Shown one piece after another: positions 9,279 through 16,011 of a stretch of DNA of 64,000 nt. A program made the position numbers and the translations under genes. This DNA comes from Celeribacter baekdonensis B30 (lineage in GTDB: Bacteria > Pseudomonadota > Alphaproteobacteria > Rhodobacterales > Rhodobacteraceae): contig NZ_AMRK01000015.1 in NCBI RefSeq assembly GCF_000299875.1, forward strand, positions 18,409 to 82,408, read 5' to 3'. The notes below the pieces were generated by a model. It was not told the DNA's origin and did no database searches. It worked only from the letters and a program-made list of their open reading frames with translations. Each line of letters starts with the position of its first letter. Positions within the stretch are counted from its first letter, which is position 1.

Positions 9279-9866
9279 TCAGACACCGCGGTGTTGGTCG
9301 TCGAAAGCTGCGATGGCGAACGCCAAGGCTGCGTCCGCGCCGCCATGGCGAAGAAGGTGGCGGTCGGGCATGAACCTGTCGACCACTCGGGCCACCTCCT
9401 CGGCGGCCCTCACGCGGAAAAGCACATCCCTGTCTCGCCCCTCACCGAGTTCGACGGATGGATCAAGGACCGTCACGAAGGCGAGATCGTATTCGGGCGC
9501 CCAAGCCTCGCAGATCCTCTCCAGTGCCTGTAAGCGGGCGGGTGCTATCGACCTGGAGGTGTGCAGGAGCGCCGCCTGAAGGTATCCGAGAGCGTCCGTA
9601 ACAGGACGATCCACTAGGATGACGTCTGCCGAGATGGTGGCCTCGGTTTCCAGCTCGATGGCCCTCGCAATCAGCCAGGCCGTGCTTTCAAAGGTATGGT
9701 CCGCAAGGATCGGGAAGCCTTTCTCCTTGGCATTGGCCGCGCTGTCGTGGACGTAGACCACGGCAAGCCCGCGCTGCTCAAACAACTCCTTCAGCCGTTT
9801 GAGGAAGGTCGTCTTGCCGGTGGAATGCGTTCCTGCGACCGCAATCCGGAATGGTGAGCGTCTCAT
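9279..9866 (-). CDS. P-loop ATP-binding protein, AAA_28/NadR-kinase-like
   Basis: A 195-residue single-domain NTPase. The Walker A motif GTHSTGKTT is at residues 12-20 and a Walker B-like VILVDRPVTD near 82-91. The small size and the GxHxTGKTT loop resemble NadR-type nucleoside kinases and the AAA_28 family rather than large AAA+ motors. Its start overlaps the exonuclease stop by four bases (ATGA), and the aldo/keto reductase begins two bases after it, so the stoichiometry is probably fixed by coupling. Phosphorylation of a nucleoside-like substrate is a reasonable hypothesis but not shown. Confidence 0.8.
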   Translation of the reverse strand: MRRSPFRIAVAGTHSTGKTTFLKRLKELFEQRGLAVVYVHDSAANAKEKGFPILADHTFESTAWLIARAIELETEATISADVILVDRPVTDALGYLQAALLHTSRSIAPARLQALERICEAWAPEYDLAFVTVLDPSVELGEGRDRDVLFRVRAAEEVARVVDRFMPDRHLLRHGGADAALAFAIAAFDDQHRGV

Positions 9867-10444
9867 AGAAACGAGCCCTGGGCGCTGTCGAGAATGTCCG
9901 CACCGGCAAGAATCGCGCGCTGGTCTTCCTCTGTCCGGTCACGCAGCATATGGTCCAGAAGGATAGCTGACAACACCGCATCAAAGGGAGCTGAGTGGCT
10001 GTTCCCGCCGGTGATTTTCTCAGCCCGTGGGCTCAGGCCCAGCTTGGATCCGAGGTACTCCAGCCCATGCTTCTCCTCTGCGGGGAGTATGCGCCGCGCG
10101 ATCTTTAACGTGTCATAGGCCGCTGTGGGTTCCCACCCTTCAAGTGCCTGGCTGAGGATGTCTACCTCGACTTTGACATTATGACCGACGATGGCCTTGT
10201 CCTCGAGCCACATTAGGACGTCATCGGCCACATCCTCGAAATCGGGCGCATCGACCACGTCCTCATCCCAGATCCCATGGATGTGGGACGCCATCGGGGA
10301 GATTCCCTTCTTAGGCTTAAAGCGCCAATGCTTGCGGCGCCCGGTCAGGGTCAGCCCCTTCATCTCGGCGATCGCCAACTCGACGATCTCAGGGGGGGAT
10401 TTCCCGCTGCCCTCGACATCGACAGCCCACATTATCTCGTTCAA
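9863..10444 (-). CDS. DEDDh 3'-5' exonuclease (DnaQ/RNase T-like)
   Basis: A 193-residue exonuclease with all five DEDDh metal and catalytic residues recognisable: Asp9 and Glu11 in AVDVEGSG, Asp95 in GHNVKVEVD, and His150 and Asp155 in NSHSAPFDA. It is a single domain, so it is a stand-alone trimming nuclease rather than part of a polymerase. Both ends overlap neighbours by four bases (radical SAM upstream, P-loop protein downstream). Whether it acts on DNA or RNA cannot be told. In this operon it could be an effector or remove processed substrates. Confidence 0.88.
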   Translation of the reverse strand: MNEIMWAVDVEGSGKSPPEIVELAIAEMKGLTLTGRRKHWRFKPKKGISPMASHIHGIWDEDVVDAPDFEDVADDVLMWLEDKAIVGHNVKVEVDILSQALEGWEPTAAYDTLKIARRILPAEEKHGLEYLGSKLGLSPRAEKITGGNSHSAPFDAVLSAILLDHMLRDRTEEDQRAILAGADILDSAQGSFL

Positions 10445-11577
10445 TTCCAGCCCTCCTCGGCGCGGCCGTGTCGCTCAGGCAGATGCGGCTGCGTACGATC
10501 ATGCACCTGGAACCCCAAGGAATGCTGGATGAAATAGCGCTGCTGCTCGGTGCTGTCCTCAACAATCACCTTTCCTTCAGCTATTTCAATCCGTCCAAGG
10601 TCCAGACCGACCATCTGGACGAGCGAAGACAGCCGGTCGGGTGAGGGCCTCCGGTGTCCCGCCGCGCAGATCCTGATCTGGTCCGGCGGGCAGATGTCGC
10701 ATATTTCCCGGATGCCATAATGACCGTTGTAATCGGCTTCGCCGTGCGCGTAGGCGATACCACAAGAGGTCTTGCGGAAAATCGGAGCGCCAAAGTATCG
10801 GCGCAGGATGTGTTGCTCGACCTCGCGCGGGAGGATCTTGCGCCTAGGCACGTCATGATAGAGGTCTTCGACGCCTGCAGAACGAAAGTGTGCACGGATT
10901 TGCTCCCGATGGAACAGGCCAGTGAAGACAGTGGCGTCTGCGAAGCGCGACAGCGCACTGGCCCTGGCGATACATTCATCGGTGTCGTTCACACCGGCTA
11001 TTATAGGGCGCCAGTAGAGGATCCTCTTTGTACGGTCGGCATGCTTGCAAAGTACCTCAAGCGACCTTTCCGCGATTACGCTATCGACCGGTTCGAGACG
11101 AGGGTCCGCGATGCCAGACCAGGTCACCAGAACCGTGACCTTGAGATGACGCAGGCGCTCAAGGCGCTCGGCATCCTCAGGCGTGACCTTCCAGCGGGTG
11201 ATTACTAGCACGTGATTTCCGAACCCGTGCCCATCGAGCAGTTCGAGAGTGTGCAGCATGTGCTGCTTCACGAGAGGCAGAAAGGGGTCGGTCGCGCGAT
11301 TGAATATCTGGACGGGGGTGACATGGGGGACAAATGCCCAATGCGCGATCAACGCGCTCACAGCCTGTTCATCATCCATCACGAGGTGGGGCCGCTTCAT
11401 CTCGAAGTTGTCGAACATATGCCGTACGCAGTAGCCGCAATCGAGCGGGCACCCGACAACGTGGTTCAGACTGAGGCCGGATTTCCGGTATTCTACGACA
11501 TTGCGAAGGGAGGCCGGTAGGTTCTTGGATGCTTTTCTAAGATGCCTTTCCCGCTCCAGATCACCAACCGCTTCCAT
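10441..11577 (-). CDS. radical SAM protein with C-terminal Cys cluster
   Basis: A 378-residue enzyme with the radical-SAM [4Fe-4S] motif CPLDCGYC (Cys43, Cys47, Cys50) after a short N-terminal extension. A second Cys cluster, Cys293-x2-Cys296-x7-Cys304 (ICDICPPDQIRIC), could hold an auxiliary Fe-S or metal site. The partial barrel includes the VTVLVTWSG and ILYWRPIIAGVND strands. It does not look like viperin, MoaA or a SPASM protein, so the substrate is unknown. Its stop overlaps the exonuclease start (ATGA). It lies 68 bp downstream of the DUF3800 gene and would be the chemically decisive member of the operon. Confidence 0.88.
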   Translation of the reverse strand: MEAVGDLERERHLRKASKNLPASLRNVVEYRKSGLSLNHVVGCPLDCGYCVRHMFDNFEMKRPHLVMDDEQAVSALIAHWAFVPHVTPVQIFNRATDPFLPLVKQHMLHTLELLDGHGFGNHVLVITRWKVTPEDAERLERLRHLKVTVLVTWSGIADPRLEPVDSVIAERSLEVLCKHADRTKRILYWRPIIAGVNDTDECIARASALSRFADATVFTGLFHREQIRAHFRSAGVEDLYHDVPRRKILPREVEQHILRRYFGAPIFRKTSCGIAYAHGEADYNGHYGIREICDICPPDQIRICAAGHRRPSPDRLSSLVQMVGLDLGRIEIAEGKVIVEDSTEQQRYFIQHSLGFQVHDRTQPHLPERHGRAEEGWN

Positions 11578-11645
11578 TGCAACTTCCTCCTCGATCCCGT
11601 GTCCTTTTCGCCAGAAGGGCGGATATTTCTATTCCGTATTGGCGG

Positions 11646-12794
11646 TTATATATAATTTGCGCGTGGCGCTATGCCGAGAAAGCGGAGCAGACTTTCTGGG
11701 GCTACGATGTTCATCCCTGTACCCCGCTCGCGCTCACCGGTATCTACAATTCGGTTGAATATGGCCATTCTGTTAGCATCCATCTCTATTCCACCCCAGA
11801 CAGCCTGCTGGATGTATCTAGAAACAAAGCCCGCGAGGACATCGGCAACCTGAATGCCGATGGTGTCGTGAGAGCAAACGAACTCCAGCTCCGCAGATGC
11901 TGAGAACTCGAAATCCGCCGTCTTGAGCGGCAGCTGCATGTTTAGGGCGTTGAAACTCTCCATCAACCCCTTATTCTGGCGTAGGACGTCTCCGAACTGA
12001 AGCTGCTCGTCATGGAAGAGCGTCACGCCCGAGACCTGCTTTTCTAGGAAGCGGTTGATCCGGGCATAAACGTGGGTGAAGGATGTCAGATTTGGCAAGA
12101 CCCATAGCAGCTTGCCCTTTGGTGAGGTATCCGGGATCGGCAGTGCACTCGCCACCGCCTTTGCCTTCGGAAGCTTCCGAAAATCCTTGAGGCTGTCACG
12201 GGTAAAGCGGACGAAAGCATCGGCAACCCCTTCAGTTGGAAGCTGGCTTGTCTGAGCCCACCGGATGATCTGCTTGTAGAAGTCGCGGACCTCGACGTAA
12301 TCACGGCTCTGGCAGCAAGCGATGAAGCCCTGGGCTAACTCAGGCGGCCCGTAAATCGCCATATGATCCGCCATCACCCCCTTCATCCATAGCGAGCGCG
12401 GCTGAACGTCGCATGCCCCGAGATAGGGAACGACGATCCGATCTATGATATTCGCGATAACGAAATAGTGTTTGTCAACGGCCTCGATAAAGATCGGGCA
12501 ACCGCGCTCCTCGAGCAGATCGAGAAGGTCGGAGACGAATTGTGGCCGTTCATAGGCCTGTCGAGATTTCACTTCTGGAGATTGGATACGATGCGCTGTC
12601 CTGAGGACATTGAACCTCTCCATGAACGCATCGTCGAGGTCGCAGCCCACAGCGGCAAGCGTGAACATTCGCTGCTCAAAGCCGTAGGTTTCGACCCCTG
12701 CCTTGGTCAGATCGCCAGTATTTCCGCTTTCATCGATATAGTATGCCAAGGGCGCAGAATGGGCACGGTCGATGAGGGCTCCTGTCTGTCCCAT
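11646..12794 (-). CDS. DUF3800 domain protein (RNase H-like fold)
   Basis: A 382-residue protein with the family hallmark near the N-terminus, YYIDESGNTGD (Asp21, Glu22), and the C-terminal IGIQVADVLAGFVSR segment with a conserved Asp. DUF3800 proteins are predicted RNase H-like nucleases, frequent in phages, mobile elements and abortive-infection loci; activity is mostly inferred. It is the first gene of the leftward cargo operon. The coding sequence is less GC-biased than the surrounding tra genes, supporting acquisition as cargo. Confidence 0.85.
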   Translation of the reverse strand: MGQTGALIDRAHSAPLAYYIDESGNTGDLTKAGVETYGFEQRMFTLAAVGCDLDDAFMERFNVLRTAHRIQSPEVKSRQAYERPQFVSDLLDLLEERGCPIFIEAVDKHYFVIANIIDRIVVPYLGACDVQPRSLWMKGVMADHMAIYGPPELAQGFIACCQSRDYVEVRDFYKQIIRWAQTSQLPTEGVADAFVRFTRDSLKDFRKLPKAKAVASALPIPDTSPKGKLLWVLPNLTSFTHVYARINRFLEKQVSGVTLFHDEQLQFGDVLRQNKGLMESFNALNMQLPLKTADFEFSASAELEFVCSHDTIGIQVADVLAGFVSRYIQQAVWGGIEMDANRMAIFNRIVDTGERERGTGMNIVAPESLLRFLGIAPRANYI

Positions 12795-13557
12795 GGTTTG
12801 ACGGCCCTCTTATGCCTGTTCGAAAAGTCACTTGCTCCAACCTGAACGATCGTTGATCATTTGACCAGCTAGTAGCCATTGCACTTTCAACTGCCCAGTT
12901 CGACCCGGTTGAACTCCCGAGGTCCGTGGTGAGCTCCACCACCCTGGTCTTATGATTTCTGTAGCTACCGTGGCATTATGGCATCCATAACGCGCGTTTC
13001 ACTGCGCCACTCATCGAAAGAACGTTAGGACAAATGTGGCAACGCAGCATCCCGATCATCAGGATGCCGGTATGGGACGGTGCGCGGATCTGCGTGTGAC
13101 CCGCGTCGTGGCCCGTGGCCCTGCGGTGGGAAAGGCGGACCGTTCGAGCGGCAAGTCGCACCTGTGATCGCGGGCGGCAGGTCGGGCGGGGCGTCTGGAG
13201 AACGACGCGTATGGCCTGTCGCGGGCGAGCAAACCCGCCGGTGGAAAGACCGGTCAGGCTGATGAGCATCCGCGGTCGCCATCGTCTCCGTTCCTTGTCC
13301 GTCCCATCTCCGCTCCATACGGCCCTTTCAATGGCCTGATCTGGCCGAAGCTCGGCTACGCCTCGACCGGCTTGGCGCAACAGCGCCGCTATAACTTTCT
13401 TCCCCTGGGCTGCGCCCATTCCGCGCGAGACAAGAAAGTTCTGCTTTTGCTGTCCAGCCCCCGGCAAAGCGGGGGTGCGCCGCCTGTCGTCTCCGGCCTG
13501 TCGATCGCCATCGGGCCGCAATGGTGCGGACCCGGAAACGGAAAACGGAGACTTAAC
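12795..13557. other. 763-bp intergenic region between cargo operon and DUF736 gene
   Basis: No convincing gene on either strand; the longer open frames are Pro/Arg-rich shadows. The left part (12795-13000) is less GC-rich and must carry the promoter of the leftward cargo operon. The right part, just before the DUF736 gene, is GC-rich and structured: a ccccc/ggggg stem-loop lies at 13458-13475 (loop ggcaaagc). A ribosome site ggag sits shortly before the ATG at 13558. The cargo insertion joint is probably near 12.9-13.0 kb, but no target duplication was identified. Confidence 0.5.
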
Positions 13558-13881
13558 ATGGCGACCATCGGCACCTTCAAGAAGACCGGCAACGAATTCA
13601 CCGGCGAAATCGTCACCCTCAGCGTCCAGGTCCAGGGCGTGCGCATCGTTCCCGACACCCGCGCCACTGGCGAGAACGCCCCCAGCCACCGGGTCCTGGT
13701 CGGCCGCGCAGAGATCGGCGCCGCCTGGTCCAAACGCTCGGGCGAGGGCCGCGACTATCTGGGCCTCAAGCTCGACGATCCGAGCTTCACCGCCCCGATC
13801 TACGCCAACCTCTTCGACGACGAGGACGGCGAGAGCTACGCTCTGATCTGGTCCCGCCCCAACGGTCGCCGCGGCGAATAA
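13558..13881 (+). CDS. DUF736 family protein
   Basis: A 107-residue protein, MATIGTFKKTGNEFTGEIVT and onward, with the typical ending YLGLKLDDPSFTAPIYANL...YALIWSRP. DUF736 proteins are very common on alphaproteobacterial conjugative elements, usually next to transfer regulators. Their molecular role is unknown. The gene follows a structured leader and precedes the QseC/QseM-like switch. A related copy is at 19212-19547. Confidence 0.92.
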   Translation: MATIGTFKKTGNEFTGEIVTLSVQVQGVRIVPDTRATGENAPSHRVLVGRAEIGAAWSKRSGEGRDYLGLKLDDPSFTAPIYANLFDDEDGESYALIWSRPNGRRGE

Positions 13882-13892
13882 CGCCGTCGCGA

Positions 13893-13916
13893 GGCCCCGG
13901 TCGAAAGGCCGGGGCC
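13893..13916 (+). terminator. GC-rich stem-loop after the DUF736 gene
   Basis: Inverted repeat ggccccgg / ccggggcc (13893-13900 and 13909-13916) with an 8-nt loop, 11 bases after the stop. No T tract follows, so it may act as a Rho-type or processing hairpin rather than a classic terminator. Confidence 0.5.
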
Positions 13917-13988
13917 GACCGCTAAACCGGGCAACCGAATCAGTTCCCGAAATTTCCGGCGAGAAAGCGAAAACGCGATGTAAACACG

Positions 13989-14033
13989 TCAGAATTTTGA
14001 TGGTGAAATTCTGATAAGCGACTATTATAGTCG
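13989..14033. promoter_or_regulatory. two inverted repeats upstream of the XRE repressor gene
   Basis: The first repeat has 9-bp arms tcagaattt / aaattctga (13989-13997 and 14006-14014). The second has 6-bp arms cgacta / tagtcg (14019-14024 and 14028-14033). They sit in the short AT-rich patch before the XRE gene start at 14076. In the ICEMlSymR7A system the QseC repressor controls its own region through paired operators, so these are candidate operators. The functional reading is inference. Confidence 0.55.
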
Positions 14034-14075
14034 TAGTTCTGGCGTTTGCGCCGGGCCGGATGGGAGGTGATCTGC

Positions 14076-14324
14076 ATGATCACCGCCCGACAATCAAGGG
14101 CCGCGCGGGCGCTTCTTGGTTGGACACAGGAGCAGCTGGCGGATGAGGCCCGGGTATCTTTGACCGCGCTCAAGCGCCTTGAGTCCGAAAGCGGGCTCGA
14201 GGTCTACGAGACCACGCGCGATCAGGTTCGACGGGCTTTTGAAGCGAATGGCATTCTGCTCCTGAACTCCGACCAGGGGATTGGAGTGATGCATGTGCAG
14301 GCGAAGGCTGCCTCGAAGGCCTGA
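14076..14324 (+). CDS. XRE-family helix-turn-helix regulator, QseC-like
   Basis: An 82-residue protein that is almost entirely a Cro/C1-type HTH: SRAARALLGWTQEQLADEA, then SLTALKRLESESG. A strong ribosome site (gggaggtga) sits six bases before the ATG at 14076, which decides the start over an upstream alternative. It precedes a small DUF2285 protein, a DUF6499/DUF2285 activator and an AlpA-like excisionase. That is the same order as qseC, qseM, fseA and rdfS on ICEMlSymR7A. It should repress its own promoter and that of the antiactivator through the repeats at 13989-14033 (inference from synteny). Confidence 0.82.
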   Translation: MITARQSRAARALLGWTQEQLADEARVSLTALKRLESESGLEVYETTRDQVRRAFEANGILLLNSDQGIGVMHVQAKAASKA

Positions 14325-14423
14325 CCTTTCCGGCAGGTTTTGCAGAGAGCCGAATTGCGCTATTACCGCGCTCACAAAACTGTCAACTGGCTGTGCTAGG
14401 GATTTGCAGCAAACGCCGTGGGG

Positions 14424-14693
14424 ATGCGCGTGACGATCAGCAGCTTGCAGGATGTACCGCCGCAAGGAGCCGTGGTGACGGAGTATGACCGTCGTCACAT
14501 GACGCAGTATATGCGTTTGCTCGATGCCGCAGGCGAGGGCGCGAGCTGGCAGGAGGCGGCGCAGATCATCCTGGGTCTCGATGCGCAGAAAGAGCCGGAG
14601 CGGGTGCGCCTCGTTCATGACGCCCATCTTGAACGTGCGCGTTGGTTGAGCTCGGAAGGGTATCGGCAATTGGCCGCGGGGCGAACCGGCTGA
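14424..14693 (+). CDS. small DUF2285 protein, QseM-like antiactivator
   Basis: An 89-residue protein (ATG at 14424; an in-frame GTG lies six bases upstream). It is a lone DUF2285 domain: YDRRHMTQYMRLLDAAGEG, then SWQEAAQIILGLD, ending RARWLSSEGYRQLAAG. In ICEMlSymR7A the stand-alone DUF2285 protein QseM binds and blocks the activators TraR and FseA. Its size and position between the XRE gene and the split activator support the same role. A perfect 11-bp inverted repeat follows directly. Confidence 0.78.
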   Translation: MRVTISSLQDVPPQGAVVTEYDRRHMTQYMRLLDAAGEGASWQEAAQIILGLDAQKEPERVRLVHDAHLERARWLSSEGYRQLAAGRTG

Positions 14694-14695
14694 GA

Positions 14696-14720
14696 AGGTG
14701 ATGCGTCTCACGCATCACCT
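14696..14720. promoter_or_regulatory. 11-bp perfect inverted repeat between antiactivator and activator genes
   Basis: Arms aggtgatgcgt (14696-14706) and acgcatcacct (14710-14720) with a 3-nt centre. It begins 3 bases after the stop of the QseM-like gene and 80 bases before the activator start. There is no T tract. It could be an operator for the activator gene or an RNA hairpin separating the two genes. Confidence 0.6.
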
Positions 14721-14799
14721 GATGCCTTGCGGTGGGCTTCCCAAGTGATTGATCTCTTGGAATCCTTTCTTGTGATCAACCCAGGGGAGAAGCGATGCC

Positions 14800-15574
14800 A
14801 TGCATCCTGATCGCTCGAATTGGCGTGACCAGGCGGCCTATGATTATCTCGATGATCTGGCCGCGCCGGACCTCGGCTGGGAATGCCTGCGCCGCAATCC
14901 CGAATATCAGCATGACTACGCGAAGCTCGCAGGAGAACCCCCGGAGAGGGTTGATCTGATGGATCAGGTCGGCCGTCGATGGGGGTTGTGCTTTCCCGAT
15001 CCGGCCCGGGCTGCCCGCCTCCGTTGCGGAGGTGTTCTGGTGTCCGGCGGTCGACACGAGTGCCGTGGTGCTCGTTGCCGCCCCCGAGGCACTTGGCGGG
15101 CAGGCTGATCGTCTTGGCGAGGACATTGTCGCCTCGACGGGCAGACCGTCCCCCATGGGAGAGCACCTGCGCTACAGGCTGCTGGACGGGACGTACCTGC
15201 ATCTTGTCGCACCTTCGGGGCCCCGCCACAGGCTTGTGGCCACCATTCCTCTTGGCCCTGAGGGTCTCGACCGCATCGAAGCAATCCAGCGGCTCCTGGC
15301 GAACCAGCACCGCCGTCGATCCATCCCCCGCGACACCCGTCTGACCGCGCAGCAGAAAGCGCGCCTCCGGCGTGTCCTTCAAGCCTCGGATGCCGCCTTC
15401 CATGGCGCGACCCAGAAGCAGATCGCCGAGGTCCTGTTCCAGACCGGTCGCCTGGACCGCGATGAATGGCAGGTCTCCTCGGCCCGCTTTGCCGTCTCCA
15501 GCCTCCTTCGCGAGGGGCGTGACCTGATCGCCGGCGGCTATCGCAAGCTCCTTCGCCACCAGCGCCGCCTCTAG
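14800..15574 (+). CDS. split DUF6499 + DUF2285 transfer activator, FseA-like, needing a +1 frameshift
   Basis: Two frames together encode one protein. Frame A (14800-15108, good ribosome site aggggagaag) gives the DUF6499 region: NWRDQAAYDYLDDL and GWECLRRNPEYQHDY. After RRWGLCFP it becomes unlike protein. Frame B, open from 14960, continues with SVAEVFWCPAV and then a DUF2285 domain ending at 15574. A +1 shift at the proline codon CCC (14995-14997, next base G) would give about 257 residues, the family size. In ICEMlSymR7A, FseA is made exactly this way from two overlapping frames by programmed +1 frameshifting, and it activates the excisionase gene rdfS, whose homologue lies directly downstream here. 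A random frameshift mutation or sequence error is the alternative. Confidence 0.82.
14960..15108 (+). other. frame-overlap window containing the probable +1 frameshift site
   Basis: The two frames of the FseA-like gene are both open only between 14960 (just after a TGA in frame B) and 15108 (stop of frame A). Protein similarity switches from frame A to frame B between about 14995 and 15025. The candidate slippery sequence is ttt-ccc-gat at 14992-15000, where the proline tRNA could re-pair on ccg. The exact site is inference. Confidence 0.6.
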
Positions 15575-15711
15575 GTCGGCGATCGCGCGCCGCGGTGTGC
15601 GGATTTACCCCTGCTACCTTCCCACTGCATCTGACCGGACGCGCTTCGCCATCGTGACCGTCATCAGCCGCTGTTTCGCGGCACTGGTCACACACTGTAG
15701 GGAGACGCCCG

Positions 15712-15993
15712 ATGTCCGCCATCTCAACCGAACTTCCCCCGCGCTATCTGCGCACCAAAGAAGCCGCCCAGTTCCTGAGCCTGTCGGCTCGGACGCTGGA
15801 GAAGCACCGGACCTATGGCACCGGTCCCGCCTACCACAAGCTGGGCGGCCGCGTGGTCTATGCGATCGAGGACCTGCAGGCCTGGGTCGGACGCGGCGCT
15901 GTCACCTCGACTTCCGACCCGCGCGGGCAGGTGCTGCCAGCGAAACGCCACACGCTCCCCAACCTCCCGCAGCCCGGCCGCTTCGTGCGCTGA
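15712..15993 (+). CDS. AlpA-like excisionase/recombination directionality factor, RdfS-like
   Basis: A 93-residue protein with a MerR/AlpA-type winged HTH (HTH_17): RYLRTKEAAQFLSLSARTLE and HKLGGRVVYAIEDLQAWV. It sits directly after the DUF6499/DUF2285 activator and before repA, matching rdfS of ICEMlSymR7A. There it directs the tyrosine integrase toward excision and helps switch on transfer. A basic Pro-rich tail (residues 75-93) follows the HTH. No integrase is visible in this window, so the excision partner must lie outside it. Confidence 0.8.
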   Translation: MSAISTELPPRYLRTKEAAQFLSLSARTLEKHRTYGTGPAYHKLGGRVVYAIEDLQAWVGRGAVTSTSDPRGQVLPAKRHTLPNLPQPGRFVR

Positions 15994-16011
15994 CGTGGGG
16001 GTGACACCTTC

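Noticed and set aside
10441..11577. radical SAM protein as a viperin homologue
   Set aside because: It has the CxxxCxxC motif and a kinase-like neighbour, but no further viperin-type sequence was recognised and it has an extra C-terminal Cys cluster, so identity with viperin is not supported.
12976..13689. 237-residue minus-strand frame across the DUF736 gene
   Set aside because: Antisense to a clear DUF736 gene; Pro/Arg-rich composition.
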